Assembly (NCBI GenBank): GCA_963204915.1
Contig: CAUJHS010000096.1
Location: forward strand, 1 to 64,000
Reading direction: 5' to 3'
DNA from: Planctomycetota bacterium
GTDB lineage: Bacteria; Planctomycetota; Planctomycetia; Pirellulales; Pirellulaceae
Length of the DNA stretch: 64,000 bases
Shown: positions 26,711 to 35,742 of the stretch, piece after piece
Numbering within the stretch: position 1 is the stretch's first letter
How the letters are laid out: every line of letters starts with the position of its first letter
Translations under genes and position numbers: made by a program
Notes under the pieces: model-generated
What the model saw: only the letters and a program-made list of their open reading frames with translations
What the model was told of the DNA's origin: nothing
Databases searched by the model: none

Positions 26711-27047
26711 TTCTATACTCCTCAAGTAAAGACTTGAACCACACGCCGTTGCGCCGCGTGGTACGATACGGCATCCCCGTGAACACCTCTTGCCACCTAA
26801 ACTGCAAGTGACGTGCCAGACCGACATTCCGATGCGCCGAACTCTTGCGCGAACGAGCCGCACGAATCGGTCGAGCCGCGCATTTAGTTCGTGTAAATTA
26901 CGATATCGCGTCGAGGGCTGACGCGCCGTGTTCAATCTGGTCAACGAGCAACCGTCACGGGAACATATTGGCCAGGCATTACTCAGCGCGGCGTTAAACA
27001 ACCCATGGCGCCATACACCATTTCGCATCTTGGAGGGACCACTTGGT
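26711..27047. other. Divergent intergenic region of 337 bases
   Basis: It holds the promoters of the lipoprotein and the hydrolase. Open frames across it belong to the N-terminal over-extension of both neighbours. I see no RNA gene or strong hairpin. Confidence 0.4.
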
Positions 27048-29135
27048 ATGCAACGAAAATTGATCTCCCGGGAGGCCGCAACGGTTACCCGACGGAGTTG
27101 GATCGCCGCTACGGGCGCCAGTTGCGTAGCGTTGGCGGCCCACCGATTGGCCCCCGCAGCGTGGGGGCAATCACCTCCAAACATCGCCGCACTGAATCGC
27201 TTTCCGCGCATGATGCAGGAGTTTTTCGAAGCACGACTGGCCGAATTGGAACGGCAAAACCTCGAACGCCTGGAGGCCGTCCAGTCGCTCGACGACGCCG
27301 AAGCCTACGTCCAGCAGGTGCAAAGTAAAATTCGCGAAAGTTTTGGCGCGTTTCCAGAAAAAACGCCTCTTGAAGCGAAGGTGACGAACGTCGTCCAGCG
27401 CGACGCATACCACATTGAGAACGTGATTTTCTACAGTCGCCCTGAGTTCCCCGTGACGGCGAATCTGTATGTTCCCAAGGGCCGCAAGTTTCCTTTACCG
27501 GGCGTCGTGGGAACCTGCGGCCATAGCCACAATGGAAAGGCGGCTGAAACGTATCAGGCGTTTGCGCAAGGTCTGGCGCGGCAGGGCTACGTGGTCTTGA
27601 TCTTTGACCCTGTGGGACAAGGCGAGCGGTTCCAATATACCGACGACGATCTGAAGTCACATGTTGGCGCCGGAGTGGCCGAGCATTTGCTCGCGGGCAA
27701 CCAACAATTCCTCGTCGGCGAGTTTCTCGGAGCATGGCGCGCGTGGGACGGCATTCGAGCGCTCGATTATCTCCTCTCGCGTGACGAGGTCGATCCGAAC
27801 CATGTGGGCGTGACGGGTAATTCCGGCGGCGGCACGATGACCACTTGGTTGTGCGGCGTCGAACAACGCTGGACCATGGCCGCGCCAAGCTGCTTTGTCA
27901 CCACGTTCCGCCGCAACCTGGAGAACGAATTACCGGCCGACACGGAGCAATGCCCGCCCCGCGCGCTGGCGCTGGGTTTAGATCATGCCGATTTCCTGGC
28001 CGCCTTGGCGCCCAAGCCAATTATCATCATGGCGCAGGAGAAAGATTACTTCGATGCGCGCGGCGCCGAAGAAGCCTACCGGCGCCTGAAGGGTTTATAC
28101 CGTCACTTTGGCGCCGAGGATCAATTAGCGCTGCACATCGGCGGCGACTATCATGGCTATTCAAAAGAGAATCGTGAGGCGATGTACCGCTTCTTCAATC
28201 GCATCACGGGCGTGTCCGATGTCGACTCCGAACCAGCGATTACCCTCGAAAAGGACGAAACGTTATGGTGTACGCCGCGAGGTCAAGTCGCCGAGATGAA
28301 ACCGCGCACGATTTACTCATTTACCCGTCAGGCCGCTCAGGATCTGGAAGAATCACGTCGTGCGCTCGTTGGCGAGGAGCTTGCTTCGGCCGTGCGCGAT
28401 GTACTGAAACTTCCGCGACGCGGCCCGGTGAAAGATTTTCGGATACTGCGTCCCTGGTCGTCGCGTCGGTATCCTCGTGCTCACGCCGCCACGTACGCGC
28501 TCCAAACGGAAGACAACATCGAGGCGTTGATCTATCGTTTGAGCGATCAACCCTGGCATTCGCGTCCGCCGATCGGCCGGGGACAGGCCATCCTTTACGT
28601 TTCCCATCACTCGGCCGACGCCGAGTTGCGCGAGGACCCCTTCGTCAAAGATCTCCTTGACGCATCGCCACAAACTGAGTTTTTTGCGTGCGACATGCGC
28701 GGCGCCGGCGAATCTCGCCCCAACACCTGCGGCTCCAATACCTATTTGCAGCCATATGGGTGCGATTATTTTTACGCCATTCACGGCTTCATGCTGGACC
28801 GGCCTTATGTCGGACAGCGCGTCCACGACTTACTCTGCGTGCTGGATTGGCTCAAATCCTACGGCCATACGCCGGTACACCTGGCGGCCAAGGGCTGGGG
28901 CGCCATTCCAGCCACCTTCGCGGCGCTCCTGTCATCGCATGTCGGGCAGATCACCCTGAAGCATGCGCCGACGTCGTATTCTGAGATCGCCCAGGCCGAA
29001 GCGTACGAATGGCCGCTCTCATCGTTTCTGCCGAGCGTCTTACAAAAATTCGACCTGCCTGATTGTTACGCTGCGTTGAAAGCGAAGAACCTACGGTCCA
29101 TCGAGCCCTGGGGCGCCATGGCCGACAAAAGCTGA
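27048..29135 (+). CDS. Tat-exported alpha/beta hydrolase (acetyl xylan esterase-like)
   Basis: This 695-residue secreted esterase-type hydrolase starts at ATG 27048, chosen because TGGAGGGA precedes it and it gives a twin-arginine leader, VTRRSWIAATGASC, then a helix to AAWGQ. The catalytic domain (about 100-400) has a GNSGGG nucleophile elbow near residue 250 and an MAQEKDYFDARG strand near 325 for the acidic residue. Residues 400-690 form a second alpha/beta-like half with FFACDMRGAGES. The two-part architecture is common in planctomycete hydrolases of polysaccharide side chains. Substrate is inferred only. It converges on yidC. Confidence 0.82.
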   Translation: MQRKLISREAATVTRRSWIAATGASCVALAAHRLAPAAWGQSPPNIAALNRFPRMMQEFFEARLAELERQNLERLEAVQSLDDAEAYVQQVQSKIRESFGAFPEKTPLEAKVTNVVQRDAYHIENVIFYSRPEFPVTANLYVPKGRKFPLPGVVGTCGHSHNGKAAETYQAFAQGLARQGYVVLIFDPVGQGERFQYTDDDLKSHVGAGVAEHLLAGNQQFLVGEFLGAWRAWDGIRALDYLLSRDEVDPNHVGVTGNSGGGTMTTWLCGVEQRWTMAAPSCFVTTFRRNLENELPADTEQCPPRALALGLDHADFLAALAPKPIIIMAQEKDYFDARGAEEAYRRLKGLYRHFGAEDQLALHIGGDYHGYSKENREAMYRFFNRITGVSDVDSEPAITLEKDETLWCTPRGQVAEMKPRTIYSFTRQAAQDLEESRRALVGEELASAVRDVLKLPRRGPVKDFRILRPWSSRRYPRAHAATYALQTEDNIEALIYRLSDQPWHSRPPIGRGQAILYVSHHSADAELREDPFVKDLLDASPQTEFFACDMRGAGESRPNTCGSNTYLQPYGCDYFYAIHGFMLDRPYVGQRVHDLLCVLDWLKSYGHTPVHLAAKGWGAIPATFAALLSSHVGQITLKHAPTSYSEIAQAEAYEWPLSSFLPSVLQKFDLPDCYAALKAKNLRSIEPWGAMADKS

Positions 29136-29166
29136 AACCGCCGTCACGTGCACCGCGCGGCGCCAT

Positions 29167-31641
29167 CTACTTGCGTTTTTGGCGCTGCTTGCGGCGCTCT
29201 TGCGGGGTGAGCTTGGTGGTTCCGTTGCCGCTCAGACTGAACAGCGACTTCTTCGTTTCCTCAGGACTCTTTTTTCCTGCCGGAGTCACTTCCGGGGGCG
29301 AACCGGGAGGCGGTGATTTCGGCAACAGCACGGTGCGTTCAAAGATGCCCCACAAGCTGGAGACAATAAAGTAAACGCACAACCCGGCTGGCACGCGGAA
29401 GAACATGACGCCCATGAAGACCATCATGAAGGTCATGACCTGCTGTTGTAAGCGGGTCTGTTCGTCGGTCGCGGGCGGCATAAATAACTTCTGGTGAACG
29501 AGGAACAGCCCAATCGTCACCATGGGCAACACGTTGAAAAACGGACCCAACCAGCCGCTGCCAGGGTCGGCCAAGAAGCCGGGTAGAAACGGCTCCCAGA
29601 ACCAGAGCATGTCAGGCCCTGCCAGGTTCGAACACCAACTCAAACCGGGAATCAACGGAGCGCCGCGCAGTTCGATGTCCGTCGCCAGACCCCGGTAAAG
29701 CCCCAAAAACACCGGCAGTTGCAGGAACAAAAGAAAGCAACCGCCAAAAGGATTGTAATTGTGTTTGCGGAACAGCGCCTGTTGCGCCTCGGCCCGCTTT
29801 TGCATGTCGTCCTTGTATTTCTCAGCGATGGCTTTCATCTCGGGCGCCAACTCTTGCATCTTCTTGGCGTTCATCGCGGCTTTACGGCCAAGCGGGAACA
29901 TCGCCCCCCGCACGAGAATTGTTAGAAGGATAATCGCCAACCCGTAGTTGAACAGGAAGCTCTCAAAGAAGTGGAGCAATCCCACCATGGGGCGCGACAC
30001 CCATCCAAACCACCCGTAATAGATGTAGGCGTCTAACCCGTAGGCCTCCATCACCTCCGGGTGTTTGGGCCCAGCAAACAGTTTGAACGACTCACGATAG
30101 GTTCCGCCGGGCGGAAGCTTATGCGGCACGCTCGCCAGCCGGTACGAGACATTCGAAGTCTTTCGACGCGCTGCGTTCTCGCGATCCACTTCGCCCACCA
30201 CAAACGCCCAGCCGCGCTGGTAAGCAAACTGCGCCGCGTCCTCGGCGTTCTCGGCAGGCGCGGGAATCAGCGCTGCAGCAAAATACTGCGTATCAACGCC
30301 GGCATTCGCCATGCGCGCTTGATCGTTGCGGCCCGCCTGCGCGACGGGAGTGAAAAGTTCGGGCCGCGTTTCTTTCTCATGTTGCTTGACGATGTTCGGT
30401 CCGCCAAACATGCGGAATCGTCCCTCCGCGTCCGTCCAAATCACATCGCGGGCGCCGGCCGACTGGAACATCTTGGGATGAATGCGAGTGATATACCACC
30501 AGCCTTCCAGCGGCAACCCATTAGGACCATTCAGACGATACGCAACTTCTTGCGGCTGGTCGCCCAGGTTTCGGAGTTCAATGTCAAAGTCGAGGTGGTA
30601 TTGGGCGCTCTTACCGCCATCGGCCGCCGGAGGGGTCAACCGGTAACGTTTCACGATTTCGAGCGATCCGGTTTGACCAATTTCGTCCAACTGTTCGTCC
30701 GTCAGTCGAAAGGCGAACTCAACGCCGTCTTTGATGGGACGCATTTCCCAGGTCTTGTCGTACAACGACGGCAAGCCCGCAATCTCCTCCGCCTTGCTGG
30801 AGATGGACGATTTGCCAATGCTTTCCAGTGTGAGCAGGAACGAAGCCGGATGCCGCGTTTCAGGGTCCGTGGGATCGTTCCATTCGGGCTGCATGATTTG
30901 CAACGGCCGCTTGCCCAGCGTAACCACGTACTGCAACTCTTGCGGCTGGCCGTTCGTTTGCCGGCGCACCGTCACGGTGACTTTGGTTCCGGGCTTCTTG
31001 CCATCAGTAATTCGATACTCTTTGCCCGGAGGCGCTTCGCCCAGGAAGTCGGCCAGTTCCGTCACATCCGCGATGGGGGTCCCGTCGGCGGCGATAATCA
31101 CGTCGCCCGGCTTGAGCCCTACGCCCGCGCCAGCAGACTTTGGCTGGGCCAAGGAAGCTGGCGTACCGTGACCAACGGCGTTGATTGTGCAACCTCCCCC
31201 CTTCGCATTGCGAAAGGCGAGATGCCCCAAATATCCGACGGTTTGCTCCAGTTCCGGATAGGCGGGGTCGTTCAATTCGATGCGTTCGACCGCCGCGCCA
31301 CGATTGGTCAACGTGACCAACAACCGGTAGGAGCCTTTCGGGTCCATCGAGCCGAGCGTGATCCACTGCTGCGGAGCTTCGGTTGTCGGTTTCGCCTGTT
31401 CCTCGGAAGATTCCGACTTCGGAGTGGATTCCTGTGAAGCGCTGGGGGTTTTCACATCGCCCTGCGCCCCATCCTTCGTCGTCGCGGGCTTCTTGGGCGG
31501 TGTTTTCTGATTGCCTTCCGTTTGCGCCGTCGTGGGTGAGTCGGGCACAGGTCGCGGCGGCGCTAGCCATGTCGCCAATTGCATCCATGCGAAGATGAGC
31601 ACGGTCGAGAGCACGAGAAAAGCAATCAGGCGTTTTTCCAC
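29167..31641 (-). CDS. yidC: Membrane protein insertase YidC with PDZ-like insert
   Basis: This 824-residue insertase folds proteins into the inner membrane with SecYEG. It starts at GTG 31641 (MEKRLIAFL). An N-terminal anchor is followed by a Ser/Thr/Pro linker and the periplasmic beta domain. Within that domain residues about 150-245 look like a PDZ domain (GAGVGLKPGDVIIAADGTPI), which standard YidC lacks. The conserved insertase core occupies about 560-790 (FNYGLAIILLTILVRGAMFP, then FLLFLQLPVFLGLYRGLATD). The C-terminal tail is basic (PQERRKQRQKRK), expected to contact ribosomes. Confidence 0.9.
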   Translation of the reverse strand: MEKRLIAFLVLSTVLIFAWMQLATWLAPPRPVPDSPTTAQTEGNQKTPPKKPATTKDGAQGDVKTPSASQESTPKSESSEEQAKPTTEAPQQWITLGSMDPKGSYRLLVTLTNRGAAVERIELNDPAYPELEQTVGYLGHLAFRNAKGGGCTINAVGHGTPASLAQPKSAGAGVGLKPGDVIIAADGTPIADVTELADFLGEAPPGKEYRITDGKKPGTKVTVTVRRQTNGQPQELQYVVTLGKRPLQIMQPEWNDPTDPETRHPASFLLTLESIGKSSISSKAEEIAGLPSLYDKTWEMRPIKDGVEFAFRLTDEQLDEIGQTGSLEIVKRYRLTPPAADGGKSAQYHLDFDIELRNLGDQPQEVAYRLNGPNGLPLEGWWYITRIHPKMFQSAGARDVIWTDAEGRFRMFGGPNIVKQHEKETRPELFTPVAQAGRNDQARMANAGVDTQYFAAALIPAPAENAEDAAQFAYQRGWAFVVGEVDRENAARRKTSNVSYRLASVPHKLPPGGTYRESFKLFAGPKHPEVMEAYGLDAYIYYGWFGWVSRPMVGLLHFFESFLFNYGLAIILLTILVRGAMFPLGRKAAMNAKKMQELAPEMKAIAEKYKDDMQKRAEAQQALFRKHNYNPFGGCFLLFLQLPVFLGLYRGLATDIELRGAPLIPGLSWCSNLAGPDMLWFWEPFLPGFLADPGSGWLGPFFNVLPMVTIGLFLVHQKLFMPPATDEQTRLQQQVMTFMMVFMGVMFFRVPAGLCVYFIVSSLWGIFERTVLLPKSPPPGSPPEVTPAGKKSPEETKKSLFSLSGNGTTKLTPQERRKQRQKRK

Positions 31642-31829
31642 GACGATTCAACGCGGTTCGAGGGCGAGCCATGAACCCCCACGTGAAGGGGGGTTTTTAA
31701 GACGGCCGGGGGCGGAGTGGCGTTCCTAGTCTTGTATTCTCTCCCCCTCGCCCGATCTTGCAATGGGACTTGGTCAACTCCGGACCACTGAGTGTGGGGG
31801 GGCGGTGGTATGCGACATTCCCCAAGTTG

Positions 31830-32231
31830 TCAACTTCCCAAGCGACGCCAGCACGACCGATGAGGCTCAAACCCGATATGCGGATAGTACGTTTCCGCTT
31901 TCGGCGCCGCTAAGAGAATGAGCGAAGTATGCAATCCCGCGACTTCATGCGTGCGCCGCACCAGTTCTTTGCCAATCCCTTGGCGCTGGAACGCCTCGTC
32001 GACGGCCAGGTCGGAGAGATACGTGCAGTAATGGAAATCGGTGATCGCACGTGAGACCCCCACCAGATGATCGTCGACGCGCGCCGTAACTAACACGTCG
32101 GCATGGCGCAACATGCCTTCGATGCGCGGCAGATCGTCTACAGGTCGGCGCTCGGCAAGTGTCGAGCGTTTCAGGACATCAATGAACTCAGCCGCACGAA
32201 GATCGGGCTCAACCTGATAAACGACCGGCAT
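31830..32231 (-). CDS. GNAT family N-acetyltransferase
   Basis: This 133-residue acetyltransferase has the acetyl-CoA loop RQGIGKEL preceded by [10 protein letters not shown] (beta 4), and a C-terminal [13 protein letters not shown] segment, all standard GNAT features. I start at ATG opposite 32231 because a GAGGAGG box sits six bases upstream on the minus strand; the longer frame would read through the box. Substrate unknown, probably a small molecule or protein N-terminus. It lies between the glycosyltransferase (start 93 bases upstream of it in the same direction) and yidC. Confidence 0.86.
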   Translation of the reverse strand: MPVVYQVEPDLRAAEFIDVLKRSTLAERRPVDDLPRIEGMLRHADVLVTARVDDHLVGVSRAITDFHYCTYLSDLAVDEAFQRQGIGKELVRRTHEVAGLHTSLILLAAPKAETYYPHIGFEPHRSCWRRLGS

Positions 32232-32323
32232 GAGCATCCTCCTCAAGAACTGCCGCATGTACGATACGCGGGGTCCATTGTAGCCGATCGATGCCAATGC
32301 AACTGCTAGCGCGATTCGCCGAT

Positions 32324-33217
32324 TCAGTTCCCACGCTCCCAAACGCCGTATTGCACGATGCAGTACAACGTGTTCACGGCGTCGCGAAAGCGAATCTTCT
32401 TGCCTTGCGCGTATCCGCGCGGCGAGTAGGAGATGGGCAGTTCGACCACCCGGTCGCGGCGCCGGGCGATCTTGGCCGTGATTTCCGGTTCAAAGCCGAA
32501 CCGGTCTTGCTGCAACTCGATCGCTTGAATGACTTCCCTTCGGAAAACCTTGTAGCACGTTTCCATGTCGGTCAGGCGCTGGCCGGTAAAGCAATTCGAG
32601 ACCCAGGTGAGCGCGGCATTGCCAAGGCGGTGCAGCCGAGAGCGGTCGCACACGCGGCGGCGGCGAAATTCGTCGCTTTCGTGCCGAGCTTCCAGGTAGC
32701 GCGACCCGTACACGACCTCAGCCCGACCCTCGACCAACGGACGAACCAAACGCACCAGATCGCGCGGGTCGTATTCGAGATCGGCGTCTTGCACGGCGAC
32801 GACGTCGCCCCGGGCATTGGCAAAGCCCGTGCGCAGCGCGGCGCCCTTACCCTCGTTTTGCAGCTTGTAGATAATTTGGAAGGCGGGGTCGTTCTCGTAC
32901 TGCCGGAGGACTTCGCGCGTCCCATCGGTGCTGCAATCGTCCACAATGACCATCTCCAGCGGCAGCGGCAAAGCGCGCAGCCGTTCAATCACGGTTCCGA
33001 TGGTGGCTTGTTCGTTGTAAACCGGCACGACAACCGATAGCAAAAACCCCGGCGGCAGATCATAGTCGCGCGGCGCCACGGCAAACGCAGGTTCGCGCGT
33101 CAGTTGCTCGGAAAGTCGCTCCAGCTCATCCAACGAATGTTCGACGCGCTCCAAGTCGGACGGATGGGAAAAATCCGCGGAAATCAGCTGCGTCGATTGT
33201 GCCGTAGGCGCGGTCAT
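32324..33217 (-). CDS. Family 2 glycosyltransferase (dolichol-phosphate mannosyltransferase-like)
   Basis: This 297-residue cytoplasmic glycosyltransferase transfers a sugar from a nucleotide donor, probably to a polyprenyl phosphate or protein glycan. The GT-A core (about 55-230) has [34 protein letters not shown] and the metal-binding [12 protein letters not shown]. The first 50 residues are an unrelated acidic helical extension, and the end ([11 protein letters not shown]) has no membrane helix, unlike many DPM-type enzymes. A short GTCGCC-CTA-GGCGAC hairpin lies upstream (33254-33268). Confidence 0.9.
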   Translation of the reverse strand: MTAPTAQSTQLISADFSHPSDLERVEHSLDELERLSEQLTREPAFAVAPRDYDLPPGFLLSVVVPVYNEQATIGTVIERLRALPLPLEMVIVDDCSTDGTREVLRQYENDPAFQIIYKLQNEGKGAALRTGFANARGDVVAVQDADLEYDPRDLVRLVRPLVEGRAEVVYGSRYLEARHESDEFRRRRVCDRSRLHRLGNAALTWVSNCFTGQRLTDMETCYKVFRREVIQAIELQQDRFGFEPEITAKIARRRDRVVELPISYSPRGYAQGKKIRFRDAVNTLYCIVQYGVWERGN

Positions 33218-33479
33218 GGCGAATGGATCTGTAAGCCCAACAAAAGATGAAACGTCGCCCTAGGCGACCCTTTGCAACTATACGCCACAACCGAGCAGGA
33301 CACGGGGCGAATCAAACGCCTCAAGTCGTGGTCGCCTACGACCTGCCGTGCGAACTCTTTATACTAAGACCCGTGCAACCTGGACGACCGTTAACACGCC
33401 GCCCATGGCGCGCAGGTTGTCCGGTCGCGACAAATTTGGTTGACGCCTCGGCGTTTCCTCGCTTGGTTGGATTCGTTTC

Positions 33480-34451
33480 ATGAAGCAAATTTCTCCTCAG
33501 CCTGTCGAAATTGGCGGCGTTCGCCTACACCTCAGCCAACCGCATGAAATCGCAGGCGAGTGGATCGGCCAGCAGGAAATTCTCAAACAGCTGCTTGCGT
33601 GCTGGCTGGTTGTGGACGAAAAAGACTTGCCGCTGACCCCGCGTTTGGTGGGCACGCCCGGCATCGGTAAGACTGCCCTGGGGGTAGCGGGCGCCCGTGC
33701 GAGGAAGCAAGAGCTTTATATCTATCAGTGCACGGCCGATACACGCCCTGAAGACTTGCTCGTGACTCCGGTTTTGGCCGAAAGCGGGAAGATCGCTTAC
33801 CACGCTTCGCCTCTGGTCACCGCCATGATTCGCGGCGGAGTATGTTTGCTGGACGAGGGCAACCGGATGAATGAAAAATCGTGGGCCAGCCTGGCGCCCT
33901 TGCTGGATCATCGCCGGTACGTCGAATCGATCGTGGCGGGCATCACGATTCCCGCACACGCGGACTTCCGCTGTGCGGTAACGATGAACCAAGACGACTC
34001 AACCTACGAGATTCCCGACTACATCCTCAGCCGACTCCAGCCTACGTTGCAACTTGGCTTTCCGAACCGGAGAGACGAATTGGCGATTCTCCAATATCAT
34101 CTTCCCTTTGCCGAGGCGGAGATGTTGGCCATGACGGTTGACTTTTTACAACAGTCGCACGAGCTGAACCTGGACTTTTCCCCGCGCGACGGCATCAACC
34201 TGTTGCGATACGCCATCAAGCGGTTAGCACAAACTCCAGGGCATCCGGTGCAGAAAGATCGCGCCTGGCGCGAGGCGCTGGAGCGCTGTCTGGGCGATGA
34301 CGCACTGGATCTCCAGTCGCTTGCCGAGCGCCGCAATCGCACGCTGGGCGGATCGGCCGTGCCGCTGGGACTAGGCGATTTCTTTTTCTCGCCCGAGGAT
34401 CCGCTGCATCCCGATCAGGAGGACGACGACGAAGACGACGATTTTGTGTAA
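33480..34451 (+). CDS. AAA+ ATPase (MoxR/CbbQ-like)
   Basis: This 323-residue AAA+ ATPase has Walker [12 protein letters not shown] at about 59-69, Walker [11 protein letters not shown] near 122, sensor 1 CAVTMNQDD near 165 and an arginine finger region DYILSRLQP. The C-terminal tail is strongly acidic ([11 protein letters not shown]). Members of this branch act with a vWA-domain partner, but no such gene is adjacent; the upstream and downstream genes are unrelated. Role is therefore undefined. Confidence 0.85.
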   Translation: MKQISPQPVEIGGVRLHLSQPHEIAGEWIGQQEILKQLLACWLVVDEKDLPLTPRLVGTPGIGKTALGVAGARARKQELYIYQCTADTRPEDLLVTPVLAESGKIAYHASPLVTAMIRGGVCLLDEGNRMNEKSWASLAPLLDHRRYVESIVAGITIPAHADFRCAVTMNQDDSTYEIPDYILSRLQPTLQLGFPNRRDELAILQYHLPFAEAEMLAMTVDFLQQSHELNLDFSPRDGINLLRYAIKRLAQTPGHPVQKDRAWREALERCLGDDALDLQSLAERRNRTLGGSAVPLGLGDFFFSPEDPLHPDQEDDDEDDDFV

Positions 34452-34646
34452 CACTTCTTCCCAAAAACCGCTGGAAATAGGAAGTGAACTCGCCGCGCCG
34501 AGACTCTGTCCGTGGGTAATGACCGGAGCCTCGATACGAGCAAAATCTTTTTTGTTCACTTAATGTCGGGTTCTTCATCCATTTTGCGGTAAACCGAGTG
34601 TAGGACGAAGAGCCATCCAGTCCCCCCGGCTTGGGAGAACGAAAAC

Positions 34647-35231
34647 ATGTTAACACGCACGATTTTGACGGTTGCTTTGGCAGGATTCGCACTGACCCCG
34701 GTCGCCAAGGCGGACACCTACAGCCACATTGACGGCTTGGCGGTCCAATTGACGCAGTACGCCCGCTTGCTCGACCGCGAGTTCTCCCTCCACTATCGTC
34801 ACACGCCGAAGTACGGCCATTTGCGGAGTGATACTCGGAACATGATCCGCCTGGCCGATCACATGCACGACGTGGCGCACCATCACGGTTCGCTCGCTCA
34901 TCTGCAAAGCGATTTGCGGCAGCTTGACCGGCTGTTCCACCATATCGAAGAATTGGTTGACGACATCGAACACGACGCGATTCATTCGCACGATTTCCAC
35001 GGGCACTTCGGCGGACATATTCACGGCGATACCCATCATGTGCGGCGAATCTTGCGTAGCATGGAAGATACCCTGCATCATTTGATGGAGGACGTTGCCG
35101 AACTCGCACGGCTAGACGATCACCATGACCACGGCCACGAAGTTCGGGTCATTCCCGCGCCGCGCGTGATTCCGGCGCCGCCGCAAATTCGGTTCTTCCG
35201 ACCCGGATTCTCGATTCAGTTCGGACCGTAA
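34647..35231 (+). CDS. Secreted His-rich protein
   Basis: I do not recognise this 194-residue protein beyond its composition. A signal peptide (MLTRTILTVALAGFALTPVAKA) precedes a helical region with many His residues arranged in clusters: LADHMHDVAHHHG, HSHDFHGHFGGHIHG and DDHHDHGHE. It ends in a Pro/Arg/Phe-rich segment. His-clusters suggest binding of Ni, Zn or Cu in the periplasm. The downstream gene encodes a MerC-like membrane protein, separated by a terminator, so a shared metal role is possible but not shown. Confidence 0.7.
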   Translation: MLTRTILTVALAGFALTPVAKADTYSHIDGLAVQLTQYARLLDREFSLHYRHTPKYGHLRSDTRNMIRLADHMHDVAHHHGSLAHLQSDLRQLDRLFHHIEELVDDIEHDAIHSHDFHGHFGGHIHGDTHHVRRILRSMEDTLHHLMEDVAELARLDDHHDHGHEVRVIPAPRVIPAPPQIRFFRPGFSIQFGP

Positions 35232-35262
35232 TTGCGAACCTTCCGCAAGAAGGCTCAAACTG

Positions 35263-35293
35263 CACGCCGCGCTCACGAGATGGGCGCGGCGTG
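35263..35293 (+). terminator. Intrinsic terminator after the His-rich gene
   Basis: CACGCCGCGC (35263-35272) and GCGCGGCGTG (35284-35293) form a perfect 10-base stem with an 11-base loop, followed by TTTTA. It ends transcription of the His-rich gene 24 bases before the next start codon. Confidence 0.75.
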
Positions 35294-35316
35294 TTTTATG
35301 GTAGACTGCGTCCACG

Positions 35317-35742
35317 ATGAGGCGCGAACCCGCGAAATCTCGGTATCGTTGGGCGATTGCCGTACCGGCCGTCGTGTTAGCGATGTTGCCGCGATTCGTT
35401 TGTCCGTGTCAATTGACGGCCTACGCGGGCGTGCTGACTTCGCTGGGCTTGTCGTTTCTCCTCAATCACCGGCTTCAGCTTTCGCTGACGACCGCGGCCC
35501 TCACGCTGGCCGTGGGGTTGATGGCGGTTGGAGCCCGTCGCCGACGCGGCTATCTTCCGTTTGCCCTTGGCTGTGTTGCGGCGATCATTATTTGTGTAGG
35601 CAAGTTTATGCTGGCGTGGCCCTCGCTCGTTTCCGCGGGGGTCGCTCTGCTGATTGCGGCCGTGCTCTGGAACGCATGGCCGCCACGACGAACAAAACTC
35701 GCCTTCGACGCCGAAGGCAACGTCCTGGTCAAACGCGTCTAG
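35317..35742 (+). CDS. MerC-like small membrane protein
   Basis: This 141-residue protein has four predicted membrane helices. The first ends with a vicinal Cys motif, PRFVCPCQLTAYAG, followed by LTSLGLSFLL, close to the CP-C and GLGFL pattern of MerC-type metal transporters. Usual MerC proteins carry mercury or other thiophilic metals across the membrane, but no mer regulator or reductase is nearby. It converges on the Fe-S flavoprotein gene with a 4-base overlap. The MerC assignment is by motif only. Confidence 0.65.
   Translation: MRREPAKSRYRWAIAVPAVVLAMLPRFVCPCQLTAYAGVLTSLGLSFLLNHRLQLSLTTAALTLAVGLMAVGARRRRGYLPFALGCVAAIIICVGKFMLAWPSLVSAGVALLIAAVLWNAWPPRRTKLAFDAEGNVLVKRV

Noticed and set aside
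26031-26729. Plus-strand open frame opposite the lipoprotein gene
   Set aside because: Ser/Gly/Val-rich low complexity mirrors the Pro/Ala/Asp-rich lipoprotein on the other strand; the lipoprotein has signal, lipobox and ribosome binding site.
30061-31437. Plus-strand open frame of 458 codons opposite yidC
   Set aside because: Antisense to yidC, with no recognisable domain or ribosome binding site; a codon-bias shadow.
31674-31695. CCCCC/GGGGG hairpin with T-run upstream of yidC
   Set aside because: The T-run is on the plus strand, where no gene ends; no transcript it could terminate.
33247-33483. Plus-strand 78-codon frame before the AAA+ gene
   Set aside because: Arg/Pro-rich, overlaps the next start, no ribosome binding site or family look.
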